A DNA stretch of 32,716 nucleotides from an uncultured bacterium (lineage in GTDB: Bacteria; Planctomycetota; Phycisphaerae; Phycisphaerales; SM1A02), in contig CAIOCH010000373.1 in assembly GCA_903856525.1 (NCBI GenBank), positions 1 to 32,716 on the forward strand, written 5' to 3'. This document shows positions 9,151 to 17,126 of this stretch, piece by piece. Within the stretch, counting starts at the first letter, position 1. Every line of letters starts with the position of its first letter. Under the pieces are notes generated by a model that was given only the letters and a program-made list of their open reading frames with translations, ran no database searches and was not told the origin of the DNA. The translations under genes and the position numbers were made by a program.

Positions 9151-9999
9151 ATGGCGATGATCGCATGCGTTGACATGGGCGTGCTGTTGGGCGGCATGGG
9201 ACGGACTGGTCACGCTGGTGACGAGGGTGCGGGAGCGGCGGGGGGCGGTTCGTCGGTGGGCCCTGTGCGGATCGAGTCCGAGCCTCCGCCGGATCGCTTT
9301 GCACTCGGTGCACCCTGCGTGGTACCCGCGTGCGCTCCGCGGGCGGAGGACCATGCGGCGCCTTGCAGCGATGGGCACATCCGCGCGCTCTTCAGCCGCA
9401 AATCGGCGCAGCGCGAAGCGGCCATCCAGGCGATCCTCGACCAGGCCCGCGCCGAGGGCAGGGTGATGGAGCGCTTCATGGCAGCCATCGCCTACGACAC
9501 CGAGCAGGCGCCCCGCACGACCAACCGCGCGCAGCTGCTCGAGCTCGGCATCGTGGTGCCTGCGGTCGATGCCATTCCCGCCGCCGACGACGAGGCGCAT
9601 CGGTTGCTCTGGACGATCATCTACGGGCTCGCGAGACTCGGTATCTACCTCACGGGCACCGACGGGCTCGACGACCGGGCGTTGCTCGGAAAGCTCTGCG
9701 GCACGGTGCTGGGCGATCAGGTCGCGGACATCCCGCCATCCGCCGACATGAGCGAGTTCATCGATCTCACGCCCATGACGTTGGCGTCGCGGGTTGGCCT
9801 AGGCGATATGCAAGGCGACATCGACGGCGATACCGTGGCTGCAGGGCCCGACGGGCTCTCCGGTCCGCTGGACTTTGATCCCGACGAGGAGGACGACTCG
9901 CTCGGCCGACAGGGTGCTCGGCCTGCGTCCGTGGGCCAGACGATCGGGGCGCAGGTCGTGGATCGCGACAGCATGCTGCCCAAACCCGACCGGCGATGA
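9151..9999 (+). CDS. Hypothetical protein with acidic C-terminal region
   Basis: Product of 282 residues that I do not recognise. The ATG at 9151 has GAAGGG about 9 bases upstream as a Shine-Dalgarno; the frame is open further upstream but reads as Arg/Ser-rich non-coding sequence. Residues 1-70 are low in structure (Gly/Ala/Pro-rich, several Cys). Residues 75-215 look folded and helical, with TNRAQLLELGIVVPAVDAIP and LLWTIIYGLARLGIYLTGTD. The end is acidic (DFDPDEEDDSLG) and then basic. No signal peptide or catalytic motif is evident. It follows the beta-mannosidase after a 187-base gap in which I see no other gene or terminator, and it converges with the DedA gene. A compact helical fold restricted to planctomycetes is possible, but I cannot verify it. 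Confidence 0.6.
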   Translation: MAMIACVDMGVLLGGMGRTGHAGDEGAGAAGGGSSVGPVRIESEPPPDRFALGAPCVVPACAPRAEDHAAPCSDGHIRALFSRKSAQREAAIQAILDQARAEGRVMERFMAAIAYDTEQAPRTTNRAQLLELGIVVPAVDAIPAADDEAHRLLWTIIYGLARLGIYLTGTDGLDDRALLGKLCGTVLGDQVADIPPSADMSEFIDLTPMTLASRVGLGDMQGDIDGDTVAAGPDGLSGPLDFDPDEEDDSLGRQGARPASVGQTIGAQVVDRDSMLPKPDRR

Positions 10000-10043
10000 G
10001 CTCCATGCGCACGACTTCGGACTGGAGAGACTGGGCCAGTGGC

Positions 10044-10817
10044 CTACTTCGCCACCGCAGGCCGCGTCCCGCGACCAAAGGTGCGGAGCCAGGCCACTGG
10101 TGCGCGCGGGCGGGGCCCCTTGCGGGCCTTCGCCTGCCTCCACCAGCGGTATCCAACCACGCACGCCACGGTGATGGCAATGGCCGCCATGCTCAGGGTG
10201 AGCGTATCGCCGAGCCCCTTGGCCCGCTCGTAGCCCATCTTGCCGAAGTAGCCGATGGCGATCTGCGCCGGTGCGGTGATGGCTACGGACGTCAGCTCCA
10301 CCGCGAGGAACTTCCACCACGCCATGTGCAGGATGCCCGTCATGGTCAGCACGGGCGTCCTGGTTCCGGGGATGAACCGTGCGAGGATGAGCACGATCGC
10401 ACCCCGCTCCTCCATGGCGTACTTGGCCTCGAGCAGCCGGCGGGGGTGCATCATGCGCTTGAAGCGCTTGCTGTGGACGAGTCGGGTGCCGTAGTTGCGG
10501 CATACCCAGATCCACAGGGTGTCGCCGATCACGAGGCCGAAGTACGCCGCCAGGATCGTCTCCGACCACGACATGTGCCCGTCGTGGATGGCGACCCCGG
10601 CGGGAATCAGCAGGAAGTCCTCGGAGATGTGGAGCCCGACGCCGCACACGATGAACGCGACGAAGATGAAGATGGCGCCGTAGTCCTGGATCCACGCGAT
10701 CCACGGGCTGGCAGCGGCCGATGTGGCTTCGGCGGGCGCAGCCGTGGATGCTGCCATCGACGCGGCGTCCGCAGCTTGGGCGAGCATGCTCGGGAGTTGG
10801 GTCAACAGGTCGTGCAT
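10044..10817 (-). CDS. DedA family membrane protein (VTT domain)
   Basis: Integral membrane protein of 257 residues in the DedA/SNARE-associated (VTT) family, members of which flip or transport lipids such as undecaprenyl phosphate or phosphatidylethanolamine and support envelope homeostasis. The core has HISEDFLLIPAGVA (the membrane-embedded acidic residue and Pro), then GLVIGDTLWIWVCRNYG, LARFIPGTRTPVLTMTG (the FxRxxPGxR signature) and further helices. The first 35 residues are Ala-rich and variable; the C-terminus is basic (WWRQAKARKGPRPR). It is the last gene of a minus-strand run and begins 45 bases after the PIG-L gene. A -10-like TAGACT lies 15 bases upstream of the ATG. Family is secure, transported lipid unknown. 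Confidence 0.88.
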   Translation of the reverse strand: MHDLLTQLPSMLAQAADAASMAASTAAPAEATSAAASPWIAWIQDYGAIFIFVAFIVCGVGLHISEDFLLIPAGVAIHDGHMSWSETILAAYFGLVIGDTLWIWVCRNYGTRLVHSKRFKRMMHPRRLLEAKYAMEERGAIVLILARFIPGTRTPVLTMTGILHMAWWKFLAVELTSVAITAPAQIAIGYFGKMGYERAKGLGDTLTLSMAAIAITVACVVGYRWWRQAKARKGPRPRAPVAWLRTFGRGTRPAVAK

Positions 10818-10832
10818 GCGCGGGGTCGATTC

Positions 10833-10838
10833 AGTCTA
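10833..10838 (-). promoter_or_regulatory. Putative -10 element of the DedA gene
   Basis: On the minus strand TAGACT stands 15 bases before the ATG at 10817, in the 45-base gap after the PIG-L stop codon. This would give a 5' leader of only about 8 bases. The -35 is not clear. Confidence 0.3.
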
Positions 10839-10862
10839 GCAGCGGTGCAGGGAGGATTGTGT

Positions 10863-11540
10863 TCAGGTGATCGATCCGATGCCGGCGATCCCCAGCAGCT
10901 CGCGACACCAGAACGGCTCGGCGCGCTCGACGCCGAGGCGGGTGCCCATGAACCGGTCGCGCGCGTCGACCTGATCGGGCAGCGTGCGGTTCGGCTCGTG
11001 GTCGATGACCTGCGAGCGGTAGGCCAGGATCGAGGCCCGCTTGCGTTCCGCGGTTGCGGAGATGTCCAGCGCAAAGGTCGGAGCAGGTACCGCCCTGAGA
11101 TGGGTGCAGTAGTAGTGGATCAGCCGCCTCGGATGGATCGGGTCGCCCGGGATCGTGCTGTTCGAGAGTTTCGCATCGAAGCGGGCATCCTCGGTGATTC
11201 TGGTCACCGCGATGTGGTCGGGGTGCGCGTCATCCGGGTGGGGTGCGAACACCACGTCGCAGCGGTGCGCGCGCAGCACCGCAGCCAGTCGATGCCGTGC
11301 CTCGATGCCGTGGACCACGCTGCGGTTGGGCAGTCCGAGATTCAGCCGCTGGCACCCGAGGATGCGCGTGGCGTCCTCGGCCTCCTGCCTGCGTCGCGCG
11401 GGCGTGCCCTTCGGGGTCGGCTCTCCATCGGTCATATCCACGATCAGCACCGAGTGGCCATCGTCCACCATGCGGGCGATCGTGCCTCCCATGCCGAGCT
11501 CTGCGTCATCAGGATGAGGGGCGACGACAACGATGTTCAC
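10863..11540 (-). CDS. PIG-L family N-acetylglucosamine deacetylase, BshB1-like
   Basis: Zinc-dependent deacetylase of 225 residues from the LmbE/PIG-L family. The metal site is APHPDDAELGMGG near the N-terminus (H9, D11, D12) and APHPDDAHPDH at 99-109 (H106, H109). The region MTDGEPTPKGTPARRRQEA resembles BshB1, which removes acetyl from GlcNAc-malate in bacillithiol synthesis, and the length matches. No bacillithiol partner (bshA, bshC) is in the window, so the substrate remains open; deacetylation of another GlcNAc conjugate is an alternative. The GTG at 11540 was chosen because the conserved beta-strand NIVVVAPHPDD starts right there and a TAGGAT hexamer lies 8 bases upstream. It starts 11 bases after the stop of the preceding secreted protein gene. 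Confidence 0.88.
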   Translation of the reverse strand: MNIVVVAPHPDDAELGMGGTIARMVDDGHSVLIVDMTDGEPTPKGTPARRRQEAEDATRILGCQRLNLGLPNRSVVHGIEARHRLAAVLRAHRCDVVFAPHPDDAHPDHIAVTRITEDARFDAKLSNSTIPGDPIHPRRLIHYYCTHLRAVPAPTFALDISATAERKRASILAYRSQVIDHEPNRTLPDQVDARDRFMGTRLGVERAEPFWCRELLGIAGIGSIT

Positions 11541-11548
11541 GGTGCGGA

Positions 11549-11554
11549 ATCCTA
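11549..11554 (-). promoter_or_regulatory. Putative -10 element before the PIG-L gene
   Basis: TAGGAT on the minus strand ends 8 bases before the GTG at 11540. Its first three bases are the TAG stop codon of the upstream gene. This spacing would give a leaderless transcript. Confidence 0.4.
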
Positions 11555-13849
11555 CTTGTCCCGGCGACGCCCGCTTGGCGAAGGACGTGCATCCTCCACC
11601 GCGGCGGTCCCGTCGAATCCGGGAATCACGGCAACGGGCCGCGGGCCACCGAATGCCGCCCGCTCGATCTCGCGGGCGGTGTCCGCAAGGTATCGACCCA
11701 GTTGGTCGCGATACTGCACGTTCGCCGTGCGTCGGGCGAACTCCGCCTCGAGCAGGGCACGGTGCAGCGAGAGCAGGCGGCCCCACTGGTCCGCCAGGAA
11801 GGCGTTGGCCGATGGCTCCGCACACAGTGGCTCCAGGTGCGCGGAGACGGTCGCAGCGTCGCCCCCAAGCACGGGGAGCAGCCTGCGCTCCAGCGCCGCC
11901 GTCAGCCGCACCAGTGGGATCGCTTGCTCGAGCGCCAGCAGATCCCGTTCGAACCGCGCGAAGGTCTCCGCGTCCCGCGCCGTGATGAACGAGCGAACGG
12001 CGAGCGCCGCGCGTGCATCCAGATCCTGCGTGGCCGGCGAGATCATCGATCTCCGCAACGCCCACGGACCCCAGGTCGCCAGCTGGTCGGCGGCCGCACG
12101 GTCGATCGGCTCCACCATCTGGTCGAGATCCCGCAGCGCCGCGCACAGCCGCGAGACCCGGTCCAGGCCTACGGCCGCAGGACCACCGAGATCACCTCGT
12201 CCCAGCGCCTCGCACCACTCCGCGCGCCACAGCCCGGCCTTGGCAACCACCTGCTCGGGTACGCCGTCTGCGAGCTCGACAGCACGCGGGGTTCGTCGCT
12301 TGAGCTCATCCTCGTACGGGAGCGGAAAGGAACCGAGGTACCTCGCCTCGACTGCCAGGAAGGCCGCCTGCGCATCGCTTCGCTTGAGAGGATCCTCGAG
12401 CATGCGCGCCATGCGGACGGCAACGCCCGCGAATGCACGGCCGGCGCCGGGCTTGATCGCGCCGACGGAGTCGATCACCCCCTGCAGCAGCACCAGGCGC
12501 ATGCGGTCGGCATCGAGCGATCGCACCCGCTCGAGTGCCGAGAGATTCCCCGGATCCGTGGCCGCGGCGGGATCCACCGTCAGTGCCGCAAACGCCGGAG
12601 GCAGCGCCCGCACCGCCACGCGGGCATCGCGATCGAGCCTGCGCGCCGACTCGCGCAGGTCCCGCGGTGCATCCTGCGCCATCGACTTCTCCAGCCGCTC
12701 GGCAACCTCGCATGCCTCGCGGATGCGCAGCGCGGTGCGCGCCCGCTCCTGTTCGGCCGTCGCGTCGGCTGCGTTCACCGAGAGGAGCGCCGTGACCGCA
12801 TCCTCGAGCGCCGTGCGTGCGGCCTCGTTCAGCCCTGGCTGCGACCGCATCGCCAGCATCGATCTCGAGGCCGCGAGGTTGATCTGGAGACTCTCGAGCG
12901 CGGCGCGTGCATCGGCGTCGTTGAAGTCGGCATCGAGCGCGGCGAGCGCCACCTCGGTGCGGGTGCGCAGCGCCCGCATCGCCGGAGCCGGCATGGGCAG
13001 CGGAGCGCCTTCCGACTCCTCGGCATCCAGCCACTCGATGGACGCAACCGCCGACTGCAGCATGCGAAGTTCGCGCATGGCGAGTACGCCGCGCGCGATC
13101 CAGTCGTCGAGCGACCGCTGCAGCCGATCGCGTGTCGCACCAACCGCAAGCATGCGGATGCGCTCGCGCAGCTCCGAAGCAGTCGCCACGCTGCGCGCCT
13201 GCTCCGCGCCAACCGCCCGCGCATCGATGAGCACCGGCCACGGATCCGCCGCGCGAGTGCCCTCCACCAGCCCTGCGAGCTCCGCAAGCGGTGCCAGCAT
13301 GGTGGCGAGCGCACGCGTCACCTCCTCGGCCGACCGCGCGCTCGGCGCAATCAGCGCTCGGCGCATGGGTTCGCTCGGGCAGTTCGCGATCGCCTGCAGG
13401 AGCACGATTGCCCGCTGCGCGTCCCGCATGGCAAGCTGGCTTCCCTGCGCATCGCGCCCCGCCATCGCGCGATCGGCAAGTCCATCGATGCGGCCGACGA
13501 GCAGCGCCAGCCTTGCGCCCGCCACAGCGGCAGCGCTTTCATCCCACGGCTTCTGGGCACCGCCGCGAAGGAGATATGCCGCGATGCTCCGCACCCTCGC
13601 CACCGCCAGTGCGCGCGCCTGCGCCTCGCCTGTCATCGCCGCGGCGTTGCGCCCGAGTTCCTCGGCCTCCTTCTCGAGCGCTCGCGCGAGATCGACCGCG
13701 CCGTTCGCCTCCGGAACCAGGGGGCCTTCACCGATACCGCCGAGGTCGAGCGTCTGCGCCGCGGCTCGCCGGCAGCCGATCGACGCCGCATCCGCAACGC
13801 CCAGCGCGCCAAGCAGCAGGAGCGAGACGAGCTGTATCCCCGGTCTCAT
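11552..13849 (-). CDS. Large secreted alpha-helical protein of unknown function
   Basis: Product of 765 residues with a signal peptide (MRPGIQLVSLLLLGALGVADA) and then almost only Ala/Leu/Arg/Glu-rich helices, no obvious catalytic motif and few aromatic residues. Segments such as RSAEEVTRALATMLAPLAEL and EQERARTALRIREACEVAER suggest helical bundles or a repeat solenoid, perhaps periplasmic. The end is a short basic tail (RPSPSGRRRDK). The start codon overlaps the truA stop by 4 bases (ATGA), implying translational coupling. I do not recognise the family. The opposite strand and other frames also stay open for long distances here, but this frame has the signal peptide, the coupling and protein-like composition. 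A scaffold or surface-structure role is only a guess. Confidence 0.75.
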   Translation of the reverse strand: MRPGIQLVSLLLLGALGVADAASIGCRRAAAQTLDLGGIGEGPLVPEANGAVDLARALEKEAEELGRNAAAMTGEAQARALAVARVRSIAAYLLRGGAQKPWDESAAAVAGARLALLVGRIDGLADRAMAGRDAQGSQLAMRDAQRAIVLLQAIANCPSEPMRRALIAPSARSAEEVTRALATMLAPLAELAGLVEGTRAADPWPVLIDARAVGAEQARSVATASELRERIRMLAVGATRDRLQRSLDDWIARGVLAMRELRMLQSAVASIEWLDAEESEGAPLPMPAPAMRALRTRTEVALAALDADFNDADARAALESLQINLAASRSMLAMRSQPGLNEAARTALEDAVTALLSVNAADATAEQERARTALRIREACEVAERLEKSMAQDAPRDLRESARRLDRDARVAVRALPPAFAALTVDPAAATDPGNLSALERVRSLDADRMRLVLLQGVIDSVGAIKPGAGRAFAGVAVRMARMLEDPLKRSDAQAAFLAVEARYLGSFPLPYEDELKRRTPRAVELADGVPEQVVAKAGLWRAEWCEALGRGDLGGPAAVGLDRVSRLCAALRDLDQMVEPIDRAAADQLATWGPWALRRSMISPATQDLDARAALAVRSFITARDAETFARFERDLLALEQAIPLVRLTAALERRLLPVLGGDAATVSAHLEPLCAEPSANAFLADQWGRLLSLHRALLEAEFARRTANVQYRDQLGRYLADTAREIERAAFGGPRPVAVIPGFDGTAAVEDARPSPSGRRRDK

Positions 13850-14724
13850 GCCGCGTCCTCCGGATGTCCACGCGGGTCGATGCCTTCCGAAGCGGTCGCC
13901 GATGTGCCTCTCTCGCCATCAGCGGAACCCGCCGCCTCGCCCTCCGCACTCTGCGGCGCCCCGTACCAGATCCACCGCAGACAGAGGCCCTGCGGAGGAA
14001 GCGTCGGCCCGGCGCGCCTCCGGTCGCATGCGGCGATGATCGCGGGAATGTCATCGGCGGCGATGCGCCCGCGCCCGACCTCCACGAGCGTGCCTGCGAG
14101 GATACGCACCATGTTGTAGAGGAACCCCGTGGCCGTCACCTCGATCTCCACCCGCCGCGGCGACGGCGAGCGTGCGATGCAGTCGAGGATCGAGCGCACG
14201 GTCGTGGTCCGCCCATGGTCGATCTGCGTGAAGCTGGCGCAGTCGTGCGTGCCCACGAGCCGCTGCGCCGCATCCTGCATGCGCCCGAGGTCGAGGGCGT
14301 AGGGCGTGGCCCAGACGAGGTTCCGATCGAACAGGGGCCGCGGGTGATGCGGATGGCTGCTGTGCTCGATCGTGTAGCGGTAGCACTTGCTCCGCGCATC
14401 GCCGATGGGGTTGAAGCGATCGTGCGTCCGCTCGGCCCGCATCACCTGGACATCGCGCGGCAGTCGCGCGGTGATCGCCTGGGCCAGCCGCTCGAGCGGT
14501 ATCCGCACATCGGCCGTGAACGCCGCCACCTGTCCCACGGCGTGCACACCCGAATCGGTCCTGCTCGCGCCCACCACATCGACGGGCTGGCGGAGCACCT
14601 CGGTCACCGCCTCCTGCAGCACGCCCTGCACCGTCCGCAGCGGCGGGGCATCGCCCGGCTCCTGCCGCTGCCAGCCGTGGAAGTCGGTGCCGTCGTAGGC
14701 GATGGTGAGCTTGTAGCGCGGCAT
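13846..14724 (-). CDS. truA: tRNA pseudouridine synthase A
   Basis: Converts uridines 38-40 in the anticodon arm of tRNAs to pseudouridine. The 292-residue product begins with the family's first strand, YKLTIAYDGTDFHGWQRQ, and has the catalytic Asp at D57 in VGASRTDSGVHA. Further TruA motifs are FNPIGDARSKCYRYTI, FTQIDHGRTTTVRSI and TGFLYNMVRILAGTLVEVG. A 40-residue tail rich in Gly/Glu/Ser after CLRWIWYG is longer than in most TruA proteins and probably disordered. A CGGAG Shine-Dalgarno lies about 8 bases before the ATG. Its stop overlaps the start of the following secreted-protein gene by 4 bases. Confidence 0.96.
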   Translation of the reverse strand: MPRYKLTIAYDGTDFHGWQRQEPGDAPPLRTVQGVLQEAVTEVLRQPVDVVGASRTDSGVHAVGQVAAFTADVRIPLERLAQAITARLPRDVQVMRAERTHDRFNPIGDARSKCYRYTIEHSSHPHHPRPLFDRNLVWATPYALDLGRMQDAAQRLVGTHDCASFTQIDHGRTTTVRSILDCIARSPSPRRVEIEVTATGFLYNMVRILAGTLVEVGRGRIAADDIPAIIAACDRRRAGPTLPPQGLCLRWIWYGAPQSAEGEAAGSADGERGTSATASEGIDPRGHPEDAA

Positions 14725-14754
14725 CGCGTTGGCTCCGGCCGAGCCCTGCGGAGC

Positions 14755-15885
14755 TCAGCGTCCGAACAGGTCGCCGGGGTGGAACATCCCCTTCGCTTCA
14801 AAATACGCAAGCGCGGCGTCGACCGAGGGGAAAATCTTGGTGGCGGTCTCGGTGATGAACGGGCTGGGCGCCTTGCGCGGCTTCCAGACCACGTACACCT
14901 CCTTGGTGTGCTCCCACGCGTGCTGCAGTTCGCGCTCCACGCCGCTCGACAGCCCCGGCGTGCCGTTGGGCAGCTCGGGCACCAGCGACACGATCATGTC
15001 GCTCTGGTCGATGAGCTTGAAGTCGCGCATGTAGATCTGGCCGTCGATGTCGCCCGCGATGTCGAGCACCTCGCGCACCGAGACGCGGATGTTGCGCCCC
15101 GCGCGTCCGCCAAAGCTGTGGGCGCTCGTCTCGATCCAGTCCTTGCCCTCGCGCGCCGCGGCGAGCGCCCGGTCGAGGAGCAGCTTCTCGTCCACATCAC
15201 CCGGGTCGAAGGTGATGAAGTGCCTGGCGAGCTCGGCGCGGAAGTGGTCGATCTCCGCGAGCACGTCCGGCATGTCCACCACGTGGCTCATGGGAAAGCT
15301 CGGGTAGACCTTGCGCATCTCGGGCCGCGTGACCAGCCGCGTGGCCGTCTCCACCGTGTCCTGCAGGCGACCGCGGGACAGGATGTAGAAGTTGTTCTGG
15401 CAGCCCATGGACTGGGCCAGTAGTTCGGTGGCCAGGATCTCCTCCTCGCGCCACACCATGCAGTCCTTGAGCGTGGCGTCGATGTCGTGCTCCGCGTGCA
15501 GGCGCTGGTGCACCACCTCCACGTTGTCCACCAGGCAGATGAACATGTTCGGCTCGAACTTGGCGATCTGGTCGAAGTCGAACGCAGCGAACAGCCCATG
15601 TCGCCAGCGGAAGGTGGCGTGGGTGTTCACCACCACGTTCCGATGGTCCTTGGCCGGCAGCGTGGCCGCGATCACGTCCTTGAACGCGGCGCGGCGAAGG
15701 GTCGCGAGGCGCGAGATGGGCAGGTCGAGGATGCGCCCCGGACGCACGTCCGGCGCTTCCGCGTACATGAGGTCGCCGAGGTGGTGGAGCGTGATGTGCT
15801 CCCCGCGCAGCTCCGCGGCGTCCTTCATGGCCTTGAGGTAGGGCTTCTTGTCGACACCAATCTGGCCGGTCACGATCGCGCGCAT
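14755..15885 (-). CDS. P-loop-kinase-like protein with C-terminal deoxyribosyltransferase-like domain
   Basis: Product of 376 residues. It begins MRAIVTGQIGVDKKPYL, which sits where a Walker A loop would be but reads GQIGVDKKP instead of GxxGxGK[ST]. The N-terminal two thirds otherwise resemble adenylate-kinase-like folds, with GDLMYAEAPDVRPGRILDLP and a strand PNMFICLVDNVE. The C-terminal part (from about residue 280) holds GGRAGRNIRVSV, IYMRDFKLIDQSDMIVSLVP and SGVERELQHAWEHTKEVYVV, similar to the nucleoside 2-deoxyribosyltransferase-like fold. Planctomycete and archaeal proteins of this kind are usually annotated only as AAA or adenylate-kinase-like. The ATG at 15885 has GGAG 8 bases upstream. 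It lies between ispF and truA in the same direction. The reaction is unknown; nucleotide handling is inferred from both domains. Confidence 0.75.
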   Translation of the reverse strand: MRAIVTGQIGVDKKPYLKAMKDAAELRGEHITLHHLGDLMYAEAPDVRPGRILDLPISRLATLRRAAFKDVIAATLPAKDHRNVVVNTHATFRWRHGLFAAFDFDQIAKFEPNMFICLVDNVEVVHQRLHAEHDIDATLKDCMVWREEEILATELLAQSMGCQNNFYILSRGRLQDTVETATRLVTRPEMRKVYPSFPMSHVVDMPDVLAEIDHFRAELARHFITFDPGDVDEKLLLDRALAAAREGKDWIETSAHSFGGRAGRNIRVSVREVLDIAGDIDGQIYMRDFKLIDQSDMIVSLVPELPNGTPGLSSGVERELQHAWEHTKEVYVVWKPRKAPSPFITETATKIFPSVDAALAYFEAKGMFHPGDLFGR

Positions 15886-15982
15886 GCAGGAACTCCGTCC
15901 GCGCCACTCACAGGGCGGGGTGCAGAGCGTAACACGGTTGCCGCGCCTGCTCGGATGGCGGTTGCACGCGTGCGGCGACGAT

Positions 15983-16501
15983 TCAGCCGCCGAGCGCCGC
16001 AAGCAGGGCCACCACGTGGACCTCGACCGCCCGGCCCTCGCCCACGGCGTCGACCTTCTCGTGGGTCTTGCCCTTGAGGTTGACGCGTTCGCGCCCGATC
16101 CCAAGGAGATCGGCGATGTTCGCGATCATCCGCGTCTTGGCCGGCGAGAGCTTGGGCCGTTCGCAGATCACCGTCACATCGATGTTCACGATGCCGTGAC
16201 CGTGCGCCGCGACCGCCGCCCGTGCCTGCTCCATGAAGTATGCCGAGTCCTGGCCGTCCCACTTCGCATCGGTGTCGGGGAAGGCCTGTCCGATATCCGG
16301 CAGCCCGAGGGCACCGAGCAGGGCATCCACCACCGCGTGGTAGACCGCATCGCCATCCGAATGCCCCACCGGGCCCGTCGGGTGGTCGAACCGCACCCCG
16401 GCGAGAACGAACGGACGCCCGTTGCCCGCCGGCGGGGCGGGTTCCAGGCGGTGCAGGTCGTATCCATGACCGATGCGCAGGGCGGGAAGCAGCGGGGACA
16501 T
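15983..16501 (-). CDS. ispF: 2-C-methyl-D-erythritol 2,4-cyclodiphosphate synthase
   Basis: Fifth enzyme of the non-mevalonate (MEP) isoprenoid pathway; it cyclises CDP-methylerythritol 2-phosphate and releases CMP. The 172-residue length is normal. Metal ligands are D15 and H17 in RIGHGYDLHRL and H55 in VYHAVVDALLGA, behind the conserved HSDGD (H47). GLPDIGQAFPDTD and a C-terminal LKGKTHEKVDAVGEG segment complete the family pattern. The ATG at 16501 was chosen because GACAAT, a -10-like hexamer, lies 8 bases upstream; an in-frame ATG 8 codons earlier is possible. First gene of the minus-strand run ispF - kinase-like - truA - secreted - PIG-L - dedA, and divergent from a small lipoprotein gene. 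Confidence 0.96.
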   Translation of the reverse strand: MSPLLPALRIGHGYDLHRLEPAPPAGNGRPFVLAGVRFDHPTGPVGHSDGDAVYHAVVDALLGALGLPDIGQAFPDTDAKWDGQDSAYFMEQARAAVAAHGHGIVNIDVTVICERPKLSPAKTRMIANIADLLGIGRERVNLKGKTHEKVDAVGEGRAVEVHVVALLAALGG

Positions 16502-16509
16502 GCCCACCC

Positions 16510-16515
16510 ATTGTC
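16510..16515 (-). promoter_or_regulatory. Putative -10 element of a leaderless ispF transcript
   Basis: GACAAT on the minus strand ends 8 bases before the ATG at 16501, the spacing seen before five other genes here. It would drive the six-gene minus-strand run. Confidence 0.4.
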
Positions 16516-16615
16516 GCCCATCCATGCCATTCCGCTGCCGAAATCCCGAAGGCGCCGCCCCAAGTCGGCCGATAGCACGGGGTCGCGCGTTCCGCCCGCA
16601 ACCGAAGACCCTGCC

Positions 16616-17101
16616 ATGACTCGCCTTCCAACGCTCTCGCTCATCGCTGCCTCGCTCGCTCTCGCCGGCTGCTACAGCCCGCGTGGCGGCATCTACCCCT
16701 ACTCGGGTGGCGGCTACACCTATGTCTCGACCGAGATGCGTCCCGTGACGATCGTGGTGATCGACACCCGCACCGAAGAGCCGTTCTTCAAGCTCGACAT
16801 CCCCGCGGGCAAGCAGCTCACGATGAACTTCCTCGAGGGCGAGGGCGACGACCCCGTCGAGCGCCCCGACCGCATGGTGTACTCCATCTGGGATGCCGGT
16901 ACCTCCATGGGCCGACTGACCAACCAGCTCACCTGCCCGCCGACCGGATGCCGCCGCATCGACTACATGGTGCGCACCGCACCCGAATGGCGCGAGGAAC
17001 CGGCGGAGTATGTGCACCGCACCGATGGCGCAGCGTCCAAGCCCACCTGGTGGACCCCGCAGGGCGGCGAGCTGCCCAAGCGCACGAAGTACTACGAATG
17101 A
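16616..17101 (+). CDS. Small lipoprotein of unknown function
   Basis: Product of 161 residues with a lipoprotein signal: MTRLPTLSLIAASLALAGC, the lipobox LAGC placing the lipidated cysteine at residue 19. It should be anchored in a membrane facing the periplasm. The mature part begins with a Gly/Tyr-rich stretch (YSPRGGIYPYSGGGYTY), followed by a beta-rich region (MRPVTIVVIDTRTEEPFFKLDIP) and an aromatic/charged tail. Two cysteines (CPPTGC) may form a disulfide. No catalytic motif is recognised. It is divergent from ispF and converges with murD, with only 25 bases between the two stops. Coding status is well supported by the lipobox and codon pattern; function unknown. Confidence 0.8.
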   Translation: MTRLPTLSLIAASLALAGCYSPRGGIYPYSGGGYTYVSTEMRPVTIVVIDTRTEEPFFKLDIPAGKQLTMNFLEGEGDDPVERPDRMVYSIWDAGTSMGRLTNQLTCPPTGCRRIDYMVRTAPEWREEPAEYVHRTDGAASKPTWWTPQGGELPKRTKYYE

Positions 17102-17126
17102 GCGGGTGCCGAGTCTCGCGACGCCG

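Noticed and set aside
4097-9197. Two long minus-strand open frames (about 943 codons each) antisense to the symporter and beta-mannosidase
   Set aside because: They have shadow composition (His/Arg/Glu/Ala strings), no start signals and no recognisable domains; the plus-strand genes have clear family motifs.
10000-10043. Terminator between the convergent hypothetical and dedA genes
   Set aside because: Only GGCCAGTGGCC-like micro-palindromes are visible, without adequate stem length or T-run.
9996-15423. Very long plus-strand open frames opposite the dedA to kinase-like run
   Set aside because: Ser/Arg/Ala-rich translations without motifs; the minus strand carries well-identified genes (DedA, PIG-L, TruA).
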